Source of the DNA: Darksidea phi
Lineage: Eukaryota; Ascomycota; Dothideomycetes; Pleosporales; Lentitheciaceae
Direction: 5' to 3'
Assembly: GCA_030770425.1 (NCBI GenBank)
Contig: JASJFT010000068.1
Span: 69,673 to 133,672 of the forward strand
Length of the DNA: 64,000 nt
Position 1 is the first letter of the stretch; the number at the start of each line of letters is the position of its first letter. A program made the translations under genes and the position numbers. The notes beneath the pieces were generated by a model. That model saw only the letters and a program-made list of their open reading frames with translations, did no database searches and was not told where the DNA came from. This document shows positions 11,354 to 23,593 of the stretch, piece by piece.

Positions 11354-14218
11354 CTATAGCTTATCATAGTACTGCGGGATGAGTTAGCATGAGTACAGCA
11401 TGAGTTGTGTTTTGTAATACTTACGTTATCAACACCCGGGACGTCGATCTTGATGCCCTTCCGCTTTCGCATAGCGGCGACGATCTTACCCGGCATCGTA
11501 GTGTTGTCAAGTGGTGAACCACCCTGGAGAATCTGCCAGTGGTCGAAAATCTGTTGAGGAAAGGCTTGACCGGCAGTGTTGGAGCGGAGATCGGCGGTGA
11601 AACCGAAGGACTCGTTGACGGGGAGGTAAGCCTTGACATTGAATAGGGGAGTACCAATACGCTGGTTCTCCTCGAAGACGTGACCACGTCTCCGGGTGAG
11701 CACACCGTAGATACCGCCCATAGCCTGCTCAGGCACGGTAATCTCGACGAGATAGACGGGCTCCTGCAGCGACGGCTCCGCGAGGAGGGTAGCGGCGTAG
11801 AGCACACGACGGGCAGTCGGGATGAGCTGGCCACCACCACGATGAATAGCATCGGCGTGGAGGGTAACATCCATGATGTTGAAGCGAATAGAACGCATGG
11901 GCTCTTCGGCGACGGGACCTTCCTTGGTAGCCCATTGGAAACCAGAGACGACTGAATCCTTGATCTCGTTCAGGTACTGCACAGCCTTGGTCTGGTCAAC
12001 GAGCAAGTTGGCACCAGTGGTATCGGGACCGAAGCACCAAATCTTACGGGCATCAGTGACGTCCCAGCCGTGCTCGTCAGCGAGAACTCTGGCGCGGGCC
12101 TTGAAATCATCCCTGGGGCTGATCGTGCCTGCCTCGATGGCGCGCGAGACCTCCTCGTCTAAAGGTTGAGCAGTAACGTAGAGACGGTTGTGCTTGTTGG
12201 GCGACTTAGATAGAGCAGTGATGCTCGAGACGGCAGCGACGGTCTCACGGTACTGGACGACGGGGTCGGAGACGCGAAGTGGAACGCCGGCGTGGTCCTC
12301 CTCCAGATCCTTCAGGCAAATTTCCAAGTGCAGCTCACCAGCACCAGCAACGACGTGCTCACCAGAGTCAGAGATGTAGGTCAGGACGCAAGGATCTGAC
12401 TTTGACAGGCGCTTAAGACCTTCGACGAGCTTGGGCAAATCCTGGGCGTTCTTGACTTCGACGGAACGCTGCACGACAGGAGACACGGAGAACTTCATGA
12501 CCTTTAAGTTGTGCGCAGACTCGTTGGTGGTGAGTGTACCGGACTTGAGCAAGAATTGGTCGACACCAACGAGACCAAGAATATTACCGGCAGGCACATC
12601 CTCGATGGGCTCGGTGGTACGACCCATCATAAGAACGGTACGCTGGATGGCCTTGACGAACAGATCTTCCTTGCGGCCTGGAGTGTAGTTGGGGCCCTGG
12701 ATGCGGACCTTGAGACCAGACTTGACAGTACCAGAGAAGACACGACCAAAGGCGTAGAAACGACCCTTATCGGAGGTCGGTACCATCTTAGAAACGTACA
12801 ACATGAGGGGACCCTTGGGGTCACAGTCACGGACGGCGATGGCATTGACATCGTCATGGGGCCCCTCGTACAATGTCTCCATGCGGTATTTCTGGGCAGT
12901 GATAGGAGAAGGAAGGTGGAGGATCATCATCTCCAGAAGGGCGTCGGCGGCCGGGAGGAACTTGCGCATAACGACCTTGAGAAGCTGCTTGCCCTCGAGG
13001 TCCTTCTCGGCAGGGGTGAGCTTGATCTCTAGCTTCTCGAGCAGGATTGGAATCTCATCCTTCTTAAAGTTCATGACGGCGTTGAAGATACGGAAGATGG
13101 GGTCCAAGATGAACTGGTTGAACGCACGCTCAAGGGGCTGACCCTCGTGCGTACCGACCTTAGTCCACTTCTTGGTCTTGGGGTTGAAGTAGCTGTCGCC
13201 CTGGAAGCTGTTAGCGTTTGCACCTGTATGAAACTGAATACGTCTACTCACCCAGAGACGCTCCATCATCTTGTTCTTGTCGACACCGAACTTTTTGGCA
13301 TATCGAGAGGCAAATTGGCGCACAGTAAAGGCCCAGCCGTGCAGACCAGAGCCGAAGGCGATGGTACCCTTGTCGGGGTAGACCTGGACATCACCGAGGA
13401 TCTTGTCATAGTAGGTGGCGATAACGACGTTTACGGACTCGATGACACGGGAGAAGTTCTGGTACAGGTCCTCCTTGGTGACCTGAAGCTCGAGAAGAGC
13501 ACGGTCGACCTTGTTGATGATGACGACGGGCTTGATACGCTCACCAAGGGCCTGACGCAGCACGGTCTCGGTCTGGACGCAGACACCTTCTACAGTATCA
13601 ACGACGACGAGGGCACCGTCAGTGACACGGAGGGCAGCCGTGACCTCAGACGAGAAGTCAACGTGGCCGGGTGAGTCGATCAAGTTGATCAAGAAGTCGT
13701 TCTTCTCGACCTTGACCGGGACATCCTTGAGATCCTCAGGGTCGTTGAGCTGGGCATACAGCGAGATGGCCGTGGACTTGATTGTCACACCGCGCTCTTG
13801 CTCATCCGCTCGCGTATCCGTAAACCGCGCTTCTCCGGCTTTCGCCGCAGAGATGATACCGGCACGTTGGACGAGGGAGTCGGTGAGGGTGGATTTTCCG
13901 TGGTCGACTACAATGTGTTAGAGCTTCTGTGCGAGTAGTGCGGGGCAGTCAAGGGGGCGCTTACCGTGGGCAATGACGGACATGTTACGGATGTTCTCCG
14001 CCTTGTCCATCAATTGACGGATCTATCGCTGCAGTCAGTGTCTATCATCTATCCCGATGCCACGAATCGCCGTGGTGCTGTGTGCGCGCTACGTACCTCC
14101 TCGACCGTGAAGCTGGCAAACTGTTAGCACCGTGTCCCATCTTGCGCAGAAGAAGCTGTGTGCGCAGATATGTCTCGCTATCGCGACAAAAACTGCATAG
14201 GGCGACTTACTTGACCAT
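11354..14218 (-). CDS. EFT2: Translation elongation factor 2
   Basis: eEF2 is the GTPase that moves tRNA-mRNA through the ribosome. Six exons (14211-14218, 14097-14112, 13965-14022, 13252-13907, 11425-13200, 11354-11371) give 843 residues, essentially the yeast length. It starts MVNFTVEEIRQLMD. The P-loop AHVDHGKST is split by the third intron (13908-13964); [10 protein letters not shown] (switch I), DSPGHVDF (G3) and NKVDRALLE (G4) follow. The diphthamide loop is [12 protein letters not shown] near residue 700. The last exon encodes only YYDKL and the stop, the universal C-terminus. Introns are 14113-14210, 14023-14096, 13908-13964, 13201-13251 and 11372-11424, all GT..AG. The first two exons are just 8 and 16 nt. 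No defect is seen. Confidence 0.97.
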
Positions 14219-14370
14219 TTTGGCGGTGTTGTTGGTTGTTTTCTACTGAAAATTGGTGGTGGGATGTGTTCAAGTACCCCGCACGGAGGGGTCGGCAGGC
14301 TCGTAAGGACGCAGAAATTGGGTTGCAGTCAAGTGCTCTGGCAGTGCAGGACACAGGCAGACGAAGCGCT

Positions 14371-14378
14371 CTTTATAA
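14371..14378 (-). promoter_or_regulatory. Possible TATA box of the eEF2 gene
   Basis: The minus strand reads TTATAAAG about 155 bp before the ATG at 14218, and a pyrimidine-rich stretch lies upstream of it, as is usual for highly expressed fungal translation genes. Position and composition are the only support. Confidence 0.35.
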
Positions 14379-15446
14379 GCCCAAGCGCTGGAGTGCGATT
14401 CACTGGATGGGCAGAAGAGAGAGGGAAGCGGGCGAGGGAAGAAAATGCAAGGTGGGGCATAGGCACTTTCCATGTCTCGCTTATGAGGCTAGCCTTCTTC
14501 TAGCCGCCACCGGCCGCCTCTCGTCCATTAGCACAGCCGCCGAGGAGTCATACCTAGTCTGAATCTCCTCAAGCAGTGTTTGAACTAGCTTCTGTTCATT
14601 CACGCTGTGGAGTGGTAATCCTATGACTCTTCGTTCTTCACAGCACTTGAGAATCTCTGGTTACTGGGATTTGACCACGGCGTAGCGACCCGAACAGTTG
14701 ATTGGGCCGCCTTGTAACAAAGAGAGTCTAGGAGCATTTTAATGGCCATCACAATGTCTACGTTACGACTCATGCTGGAGCGTGGGCGAAAGAACCATGG
14801 AATATATCCGGATGTCTGACTGCGAACTATGACTCAAGGTCATGCTTTAATCGGGAGGGCAAAGATGGCTCTAATGTACTCTAATCAGGACCGGGAACAC
14901 TGGCCTCGGTTACTCAAATATTATTGCTCTCCTGACTGTGACTATTATCTGACTGGAAAGCATCACATCGACAGTGGTGTAAAGATATATCAGCTTGGGC
15001 GGTGAGCTGATGACAAATGAGAGATGTTCCGTCTGTAACGGGCGTCTCGGAGATAAGTCGCGAAGGCACGATAGAGACAATTTCACAAGGATATCGGCAT
15101 GTTGAATATAAAGAACGGCGCGAACAAAGCCAGAGAAAATAAACGCCTTCACTTAATCCGCTCATGCAGGGCATGCATCATGAATTATCATACAGGGTGT
15201 AGCAAGTATAATAGCTACCCACAAACCGAAATATTTTGAATGTCCGTCGTCCGAGATAGTTGGTATCTTGAAAAGGACTAAGAAGCCGGTAAAGAAATCC
15301 ACCGAACGCCACTTTTGAGACCAAGGATGTCAAAGATGATGAGCAAATGGAAGTACAGCCAACAGGCAGTAGAGCCAAGGTCGTGAGGAGGCTCAAAAAT
15401 AGACAGAGCATGAGCCAACGGAGTCGACAGCTGTCAGGAAAGCTGT
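14379..15446. other. Intergenic, eEF2 upstream region
   Basis: This 1.07 kb between the eEF2 promoter and the 3' end of the La gene shows no convincing coding block or RNA gene. Confidence 0.45.
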
Positions 15447-16992
15447 CTACTCGTCCTCCTTGATCTCAATCTTCGACTTCTTGGTACTCTCGACGCGCTC
15501 AGAGTCATCGGCCTTGCGCTTCTTCGGCTCGCCCTTCTCCTCTGCGGTGCGGGTGTCCTGGACGATAGGAACACCATACGCATCGCGCTCGATAGGTTTG
15601 CGCTCCTCCTCGCCGGGCTCGTCGTCCTTCCTGGAATCCTTCTTGCTCTGAAAGCGATCACGGCGTCGGTTCCAGTCTCCGCGATCTTCTGATGATCGCG
15701 AACGGCTACGGTCACGACGATGATCGCCACGATCACGAGATCGGTCCCGTCCGAAGCGATCACCGCCCTTATGGTCGCGATCATGGTGGCGTCCACCACG
15801 TCCACCACGTCCGCCACGGCCACGGTAATCGCCTCGACCACGTCCGCGTCGGCTGTTGCCACGGGCGCTTGTGTATTCCTCGTCGCGCATCCAGGCTGGG
15901 GTAATGCCCTTCTCTTTGCATTTCATCTCGCTGTAGTCCTTCTTGGACATGATCATGAGATCTCTGTCGTTGAACTTCGGTTTCGGGTCAAGCGCAAGGA
16001 ACTGCTGCTGGGACTCTTCGCTGTCGAACTCAACGAAGACACTTCCCTTGAAGCTGTGGTCTTCCTTGTTGCGGCGCTTTCGAACCATGACCGAACCATA
16101 GGGCCTGAAGAACTGTTCAAGCGCGATTTGGCCCACGTCTTCTCCCTCATCAGCGAAACCCTTGACGTAGACGCAATTCTCCATCTTGTTCAATGACGCC
16201 ATCCTCATGCGCTGAAATAGTTCTTCGGTGGTTGGCGGATACTTGTCATCGTTGTGGCGCGTGAGAGCGACTAGAGGCTCTTTGCGCTTGACGGCCTCGT
16301 TGCCGGTACCGCTGTATTTGCCCTCGTCCACGACAATTAGATCGTCGCTGTCGCGAAGAGCATCCACGATAGCCGAGTAAGGCTTGAAGCGGCGCATACG
16401 GGTGAATGTGCTCAGGTGCTTGATCGAAACGGGGCGGTTCTTGGGACCCTCGAGCTCATGGAAAAGGTGTTCGTCGGTGCTCAAGTTCTGCACTGAAAAG
16501 TAGAACTCGACCTTAAATGGATTAGAACGATTTTATGTAAACACAAAAGTAGAATCATACTTGAGCTCGAATCTCAACCGGGTCATCAGTCTCTGGGAGG
16601 TTCTCGAACTCATTGTGCCTTATAAAGTCGGTCAGTGAATGCGCAGCGAAGAGACACTAGACTATGCACCTGGGCTTCTTGTCTTTGTGTCCACCGTGTT
16701 TATTGCCGCGATCGTATTTGCCAGAGTGGCTTTTGTAGCGGCCTCCGTTCTCCCTGTCGCCCTTAGGCTTCTCTTTCCGTGCGGGGGATGACTCCTCAGT
16801 CTTGACGACTTTGGACTCGCCGTTCGTGGCCTCTTTGTCGCCAGACTTCGCATCATCAGTCGCACTAGTCGTGGGATCCTCGGCGGAGGCTTCAGCCTTC
16901 ATGTCGGGCTTCTCATGGGCTGAGTCCTCGACTTGGACCGACTCGGCGGGGTTCGTTGAGGCCGCCTCGGCAGCGGACTGGGTGTCGGACAT
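15447..16992 (-). CDS. LHP1: La protein (La motif plus RRM RNA-binding protein)
   Basis: La proteins bind the 3' oligo-U of new RNA polymerase III transcripts in the nucleus. Exons 16670-16992, 16561-16618 and 15447-16511 give 481 residues. The N-terminus is acidic and low in complexity. The La motif begins at about residue 110 with ENLPETDDPVEIRAQ and continues VEFYFSVQNLSTDEHLF, which contains the conserved aromatic Y-F-S pocket. An RRM follows (NCVYVKGF, SVFVEFDS). The C-terminal third is a Gly/Arg then Arg/Asp/Ser-rich tail ending EIKEDE. Introns are 16619-16669 and 16512-16560 (51 and 49 bp). Both junctions sit inside or beside the La motif and restore it exactly, which supports the model. 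The gene is divergent from uS4m. Confidence 0.93.
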
Positions 16993-17303
16993 TTTGCTGC
17001 AATCTACAGCTCGAGTTTCACAATTAGCTCGCGGTCGCAGAGTGAAGTATCGAATATTACTCTAATATGAGTGGGTGTTGTGGGTGTGAGGAAAAGTCCA
17101 AAAAGAAGTTTTGGTGCGGGTCGAAGCTAGTGGGGAGCTTTTTAGCGCTTGCCCAATGAATCCAATTTTCCAGCTAGTTAGGATGGTTCACGTCACGTGC
17201 CACGGGCGTCGGCGCAGCTCCTCCGAACAATTCTTAGCGAAGCCTCGATTGTCCTCGACAGGGACAATAGCTGCACCTTCACCGCCAATTGACCGTCGCC
17301 ACC
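16993..17303. promoter_or_regulatory. Divergent promoter region, La / uS4m
   Basis: The two start codons are 311 bp apart and point away from each other. No individual promoter element is clear. Confidence 0.4.
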
Positions 17304-18685
17304 ATGAGGAAGAAGCCGAGATTTCACTCACTGAAGAAGCTGGTACGCTGTGATGAAAGCGATCGGCCTGCAATGCTGACAGCCGACAGAAAATTAGGCA
17401 GGACTGGTCACGCTGGTCGCTATACAGTCTCGCGCAGCAGAGGGCACCAAATGTCGTGAGCCGAACCTACTTCCAGCAGAAATGGACGGCCAAATCGAAC
17501 ACGCGAGCATACCATGGCGAGCAGATACGCGAGAAGAAGTGGAAGCGGCTATTCAGCAGAAACCTGCCGGCCGTAGTGCCAATGGATTTCAACTACCTGG
17601 CTCATCATGATGGTTCTGAGCAGGCTGCTGGGCGAGGAGCTGGTGCGGATTCGCAGGGAAAGACCCGGACGCCGCCGATGACGCCGTACATGCAAATGAC
17701 ATACTATCCGATAGAAAGGAGATTAGATACAGCCATCTTCAGGTCGCTCTTCGCAAGTAGTGTCCGGCAGGCAAGACAGTTTTGCGTACACGGCCTTGTC
17801 AAGGTCAACGGGAAGAAGGTACGACTCCTGAATTGGGATGGGAACGGGATTTCGGCACCGGGACCAATAGGAGCAAGTAGCTAACAGCCCCTCCAGATGC
17901 CCTACCCCGGCTACATGCTCAACCCAGGCGACATGTTCCAAGTCGAACCCTCATCCGTCATGTTCGCGACCGGCGCTCCCAAAACACGTACTTCAAACGC
18001 CCGCAAAGTCGCCAAAGAGAAAGCCGCTGCCCGCGCCGAAGCCCGCAAAAGTGAACCCCAACCTTCCACATCCTCGCAGCCCGAGCTAGTCACCACCCGC
18101 GACGAGCCGACATCTGAAGAGCTGAAGAAGCAGATGCAAGCGCTCATGGAAGACGTAGAGAACGTACTCAACGAAGACGTCAGCGCGAAAGACAAGCATA
18201 AATTCAGGACCTTTAGGCAGACGGTGAAGAAAGCAGTTGGTCTGTGGAAGACGGCGAGTCCGGAGACAGTTTCGACATTGGATGCACAGTTTACCTTCCT
18301 GAGGAACGCTCTTGCGCAGAAACAAGCTGCTGTCGAACCTCAATCCTCCCGCTCTCGAAATACGCATACCGAATATACATCTTTGATGTCCGAAGAAGAT
18401 GAACAAAAGCTTAAAAAGGCCTTTGAGAAGCTAAGGCTGGAGACGGAGCATACATCTGCTTGGAACAAGCGCGATGCGTCCGCGCCATACGCCACTCCAT
18501 GGCGCCCACGGGATTACATGTCTGCCTTTGCATTCATCCCGCGGTATCTGGAGGTCAACCAGAACATTTGCGCTGCAGTGTATCTGAGGCATCCGGTGGC
18601 ACGACCGGGGCTGGCCGAAGTGCCAACTCCATTCCATCTGGAAACGGGCCAACTGGCGTTCAACTGGTATCTGAGAAGACGGTAG
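17304..18685 (+). CDS. NAM9: Mitochondrial small-subunit ribosomal protein uS4m
   Basis: Exons 17304-17342, 17390-17818 and 17897-18685 give 418 residues. The first exon encodes 13 basic residues ([13 protein letters not shown]) and joins to [14 protein letters not shown], matching the start of fungal Nam9. [19 protein letters not shown] follows. The S4 RNA-binding domain lies at about residues 120-180: [18 protein letters not shown], then [11 protein letters not shown], split by the second intron, then [12 protein letters not shown]. The rest is a fungal extension with a basic/acidic region and a conserved tail ([32 protein letters not shown]). Introns are 17343-17389 (47 bp) and 17819-17896 (78 bp). 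It is part of the mitochondrial ribosome decoding region. The start is the first ATG, in an ACCATG context. Confidence 0.92.
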
Positions 18686-18922
18686 AGAGCAGGCAGCGGG
18701 TCGATCGGTGTATCATAGATGGTTGTATATCGCGTGTAGACGCAGCGTTGGGTGTACGTAAACACATGCATATATGTACAATACTTGTTATTTCATTAAA
18801 AGTATTGGAAGGTGCTTTGCTTGGTATTATAGACACTGCTCTTCGTAGCAAGTCCTGTGTATTTCTCCTCTTCATCCTCCGCCGCCTCTTCAACACTGCT
18901 ATTTGTACAGTACAGAAAAGAG

Positions 18923-19014
18923 ACTATTAGTGGGGAGTCTGTCTCACCCGATGCTGGCGCATATGGAAAAAATCGCTCAAAGTCATGCAGTGCGTATCGT
19001 ACAAGTGCATAATG

Positions 19015-19018
<4 letters not shown>
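18923..19018 (+). repeat. Left copy of a ~95-bp near-duplicate beside the gap
   Basis: This unique-looking segment matches 19101-19195 base after base with many substitutions and small indels (for example GATGCTGGCGCATATGG against CTGCCGGCGCAAAATGC). The other copy is rich in C or G miscalls, so this is more likely one locus read twice than a true duplication. Confidence 0.6.
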
Positions 19019-19092
<74 letters not shown>

Positions 19093-19100
19093 NNNNNNNN
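19019..19100. other. 73-nt poly-G run followed by eight Ns (assembly gap)
   Basis: G fills 19019-19091, a single T follows, then N at 19093-19100. A second homopolymer, 18 C, is at 19196-19213. A true homopolymer may exist here, but its length and base cannot be trusted. Confidence 0.9.
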
Positions 19101-19195
19101 ACATTACGGGGGTCTCGTGCCCCCCCCCTGCCGGCGCAAAATGCAAAAAACGCCCCAACTCAAGCCGGGGGTTACGTACAACTGCCAAAAGCCAT
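19101..19195 (+). repeat. Right, degraded copy of the near-duplicate
   Basis: It aligns colinearly with 18923-19018 and, like it, runs into a homopolymer. Errors concentrate in calls of C and G. I read it as low-quality sequence of the same locus. Confidence 0.6.
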
Positions 19196-19494
19196 CCCCC
19201 CCCCCCCCCCCCCACATAAGAAGAGTCTTGGTGGAAGCTCAAAATGACTTCCGATGTGAACCGTACGCCTGAAACTGCGCCTACATGAACGTGACGAAAT
19301 GTAGAGTTGGGTTACAGTGAAACTGTTCGCGCTGAAAATAGCACGTATGAGCCGTCAGCGCGGGCTCGAGAGCCTGAGTGTGTCGTTCCGTGAGCTATAG
19401 CTTTAGTGTTGCGTGTACCTCTTTCGTATTGAAGCGGAGGGTGTCTTGCTTCCGCGGCGTTCTCGTTCCCATGGAACGCCGTTGCTCCGTAATG

Positions 19495-21447
19495 CTAGTT
19501 CTTGTCCCCGACACCAGTCTCTGTCATCTCGGCATAATATCGCAGCGTATCCGCGCTCGGCCTTGGACTCACGTCGACGACGCTAGAGTCTGGTGTCCAT
19601 CGCGAGCTTGAGGAGGATGTTGTGGAGGGAGCGTAGTCTCTGAAGCCATTGGCGACTGAGTCTGAGACGTCCTCGTCCTCCTCGTATGCCGGCGGGGAAG
19701 TCGAGGTGTCGGAGCGGTACCCTGGAAGGCTGTCTGTTCGCGAGAGAGGGCGAGATGGCATTTCAGGAATAGAGGTAGGCGGATAAGTAGATGCAGTTGA
19801 AATGGGAGAGTACGGTGTTTGGGGTACAGGGTGTGCACAATGACAGTGTATATGCAAACCATGCGATGGTCCTCGTCCCTCCTCGGCTTGGATGATATCG
19901 TTTACGACATCATGAGCAGCGCGAAGCTGCCTGATCTCTTCCTGCATCGCATCCTCTAATATGCTCTCCTGGTGCTGGATCAAGCTGCGCTTTTCTTCGT
20001 AGTCATCGATACGCTCCTGGTCGCGCCAGTTGCCGCGCCACCAGTTGTGCCAGGCGAGCTTGCGCGCAGCACGGCGGTAAGCACGTGCATTACGACGTTC
20101 CTCGCGAGCAGCGGCGCGCTCAGTGCGGGTGCGAAGGCTACTGCATCGGTGTCGAACCACGGCGATGAGACAGCCGCAGCAGAGAACGCCGAGGACGATC
20201 TCGAGGGCAACGACAAACGGGGAGCGCGGTGAAGGCATACGGGGGCCACCATGTTGAGCTGGAGAGGGTGGAGGTGAGTGTGGAGGGTGCTGGAGTGATT
20301 CCGACTGGATACCTACGTTGCCTTCTAGTACCTGCTTGTACCCGCTGCGGTAAACCTCCTGGAAAGGATCATCTTCAGGGCGGCCCATGGGAGATGGAGG
20401 TGGTGATGAAATGGGGTTATGATGAGGCTGAAAGCGTATATATGCGCCTCGCCAGACGCTGTGGGCACCGTTGGCGATTGTTTTGAATACGCAAGTAACG
20501 TTGTCGCACTGTTGAAGCTCTTTTTTGAAGCTTTGAGCTTGTTGCTTGACTTGGGCTTCGATGTGCTTCTGCTTCTCCGCGACGGCTTTTTGTAGCTTCT
20601 GGACTTCAGCTTGAAGGGCTTTGAGCTCACGGATGTCGGCTTCCAATACGGAGTGATCTGGGGCTGCAATAGCCTCGAGTTCTCCTTCATTAGGAGACAG
20701 GATTAGTCGGAGGTCGGCAGGGGGGGCGCGCCACGACTCCGAGTGCTCCTGCTCACTAGCCGAGCGGTTGGGAACGGCTTCAAGTCGAAGAAGCTCTGGC
20801 GGTGATTGTTTGTATGAGATCGTGAAACCAGATGGGTTAAGGAGAGGTTTGCCGTCGATAGCTTTGATGTTGACAGTCAGGACTTGGGCGTCATCATCCG
20901 CCTCCTGTTTGCCATGAAGACAGGCGCTCTCCCATTCAAGATCCAGGTCGTGCTGGAGGAACCAAGCATTCTCCTGGAAGTCGGTGACGCCAGTATATGA
21001 AGCGGAGCCGGATGCGAAGTCACCGTTCCACTCCTGAGGAAGGTAGACTCCATTCAGGGTAATGTTGGATGTGCCACAGGCTTGGTCTTCGATATGAGTT
21101 TTGAAGCTCAAGATCTAGAGGGGTGTAAGAGGGGCGTCACAATTTCTGCTGCCTGAAGTGGGCCTTACAATGGACTCGTCATCTTGGCTCGTGTGCTCTG
21201 TGCCAAGACAGCCGGCACAGGGTACGCGGAAGGTTGCTTGCGCGTAGCTCTCTTGGATGTCTATAACCGTTCAGTAGCTGCCTAGAGACGGCGAAAGACA
21301 AGTCACTATAAAGAATAGTTCCGTACCTAAGCCCAAGAGCTGCCCCTCTGGTCGGACAACACCGCGACGACTTTGTGGAAGGACAGCAGAGAGAACCGGG
21401 ACCGCCCAGGTGCAGGCTGACAGTACCTTTGACTTGAAGGACCGCAT
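19495..21447 (-). CDS. Type I membrane protein of unknown function
   Basis: Three exons (21327-21447, 21169-21260, 19495-21114) give 610 residues. The first exon encodes a signal peptide (MRSFKSKVLSACTWAVPVL). The luminal or extracellular part has paired cysteines (RVPCAGCLG, DQACGTSNITLNG, ESACLHG) and a beta-rich domain to about residue 200, then a heptad-like Gln/Lys/Glu coiled coil (LKALQAEVQKLQKAVAEKQK) and a Cys-bearing NVTCVFKTIANG. One membrane helix follows (FVVALEIVLGVLCCGCLIAVV), and then a cytosolic tail with an Arg/Ala-rich stretch, a predicted helix and Ser/Pro-rich low complexity. I know related proteins in other Pezizomycotina only as uncharacterised. Introns are 21261-21326 and 21115-21168. 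The start was chosen because only this frame gives a signal peptide and reads through. Confidence 0.82.
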
Positions 21448-22552
21448 TGTTCAACGAAACAAGGAAAGCAAAGGCAACGAAAGGAACGTCTGTCGGGCCA
21501 GCAAACAGCAACAACACGGCTTAAGGAACAAACGATTCGAAGGGCAGTGGAAGAGCTGTTCACTCCCGGACCTTGGGAAATCAGGCACCAGCCAGAGCGT
21601 GGGGAGGCAGTGAGATTTAATGGGGCGCAGAAGTCAGCCGAAACCCCAGCTATCAGCACTTGACTGGACGCGTGTCGCTAGGGGACTAGGATGCCTAAAC
21701 GGGTCAGCGGGGCTTAGCACCTCAGTCACGACTCAGCCCAGCAGATGGAAAAGTGCAGATACGAACTGTAAAACGCTGAAAGGAATGGAGTGACGGGGGA
21801 GAATGCGGTATAAACCTTCATTTGGTGTCTAAAGGCCATGTGCCATGAACGCTCTCGTTTCGTTAGCATTAACGAAAGTACGGCAGTCTACGGAACACAG
21901 TATGCGAAAACCTTGAGAGAGTGCCCGTACTCCTTTTCGACCAGTTTCTGCACCCAGCGATAGATTAGAGGGCAGTATGGGCGATCAATGTCCCAGTGGC
22001 GGTCATCATACCCAGTCCTTGAGCTGCAAGCCCGGGAAGAGCAAGTTGGAGACGCCAAGTGAAGCGTATACTGGTGGGAACTCGAGCACCTGACTTTCCC
22101 AGGGTTTTAAAGTTTGTTTATGTGGCTGTTTCAGATGTCTTGGAAACGAATGAATCAGTAAACTGGCACGCACATGTTGTCATCTTCCCATGAAGCTGCG
22201 ATACCGATACGTAGCCCGGACCAACGGATCTCCGATTGGCTGTGGAGCTAGCGGCTACGGTGCGCAAAATTCGTTGTATGAAAGCTTGCGAGGACGAAGC
22301 TTGTAATGATCATAACAGTCATTGTTCAAGTAATTAGAGGGGATTTCTTAGTAGAAAGTGCCAAGACATGGGTCCAAGCTCCACCTTCCGTCCATTCGGA
22401 ACGTGAGAGCTACAAACCAAACCAACATCACACTTACCAAAAATCTATCTGCTCTTTGAGCATCAGCCAGTCTGTTGCGCCAAGCGCCTTCACTCCACAC
22501 ATCATTTTCAGGCCTACTTAGAGCTATCGACGCACGGCCCGAATCATTCACA
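21448..22552. other. Divergent intergenic region, nothing recognised
   Basis: It holds the promoters of the type I membrane protein gene (leftward) and LSM4 (rightward). No element, repeat or RNA gene is recognised in these 1.1 kb. Confidence 0.45.
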
Positions 22553-23048
22553 ATGGTGCGTCACGTACAAGACCAGTGGTATTGAGCTTTGCTAATGTAC
22601 ACCGCATAGCTGCCGCTGGGGCTCCTGACAGCCGCGACCGGCCACCCTATGCTCGTCGAATTGAAGAGCGGCGAGACACTGAACGGCCTCCTCGTCAGCT
22701 GCGACACATGGATGAACCTAACGCTGAAAGAGGTGGTGCAGACGAGTGCAGACGGTGATAAGTTCTGGAGGTTACCGGAGATATATGTGCGCGGCAGCAC
22801 GGTCAGTCTCGGGCACAATCTGTCTACATCCCGGATAGAGCGCTGACTGAGGGCAGATCAAGTACCTACGGGTCCCAGACGAGATTGTGGATGTAGTGAA
22901 GGAACAACAAGTCAAGGACCAGGCGACGAGAGGCGGACGAGGTGGCGGAAGAGGGGACCACCGTGGAGACCGCGGAGGCCGAGGCATGCGTGGACGTGGG
23001 CGGGGCCGTGGTCGAGGTGGTGGCGGCGGTGGAGGCGGTGGTGCGTAG
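22553..23048 (+). CDS. LSM4: U6 snRNA-associated Sm-like protein LSm4
   Basis: Three exons (22553-22555, 22610-22801, 22857-23048) give 128 residues; the first exon is just the ATG. The protein starts [20 protein letters not shown]. It shows Sm1 ([21 protein letters not shown], with WMNLTLKEV) and Sm2 ([16 protein letters not shown]), then a Gly/Arg-rich RGG tail. LSm4 is in the LSm1-7 ring (mRNA decapping, P-bodies) and the LSm2-8 ring (U6 snRNA). Introns are 22556-22609 (54 bp) and 22802-22856 (55 bp). The start exon is supported because the acceptor at 22609 gives exactly the family's LPLxLL N-terminus. Confidence 0.95.
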
Positions 23049-23593
23049 AGTCTCCTGGTGGCAGCCACAGTCGGACGCACCCTCTTTCGACCGTCCGAAT
23101 ACAACTTGCTTCTACCCCGCATGTTGGGCACCTACGAGGAATAAATCCTGCCTTTCACGGCCTCAGTGGCTGCGGACACCCTATCACCACCGTTGAGTTG
23201 ATACTAGCGGACGGAACCCTCTTCAGCGACTGAAATATACGTCTCGTGGCTGTTCAGCATGTTGAGCCTTTCTAGGCGTGTACTAGTCAAGGTGTGCTCT
23301 GTAGAGCAGAATAGGAATGACTGATCATCTCAGGTATCGTCCTCAGCCGGAACATCGATTCCGACAACAGATAATATACGAACCATGACTACATCTTCCT
23401 GAGGGATTTTCCTAATTGGTGCAACGTTTGGACGCAGGCTAAGAATACAGTCAGACCAAAAGTGCATGGGATGCTGAGGCGGGGTTATTTCCGAGGCAGC
23501 CACTAACGCATTACTTCTCCAACTACAACCAGCCCTTGAACACTGTCTCTAGCGTTTCACAACCCCGATCCTTTTTCGTACTACCAACTCAAT
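23049..23593. other. Intergenic, nothing recognised
   Basis: It separates LSM4 from the dehydrogenase gene on the same strand and presumably holds the latter's promoter. Confidence 0.45.

Larger units (their letters stand above)
18686..19494. other. Convergent intergenic region containing a sequence flaw
   Basis: Both flanking genes end here. The centre carries a G run, Ns and a low-quality near-duplicate, listed separately. No gene is supported. Confidence 0.6.

Noticed and set aside
11680..13921. Long plus-strand open frames (up to 175 codons) opposite eEF2
   Set aside because: They are antisense shadows of a highly biased gene; eEF2 homology on the minus strand is complete.
19019..19091. 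Poly-G as a functional G-quadruplex tract
   Set aside because: It adjoins Ns and a low-quality duplicate, so it is most likely an artefact.
18796..19272. Proline-rich and glycine-rich frames across the poly-G gap
   Set aside because: They are produced by homopolymer miscalls and Ns, not by a gene.
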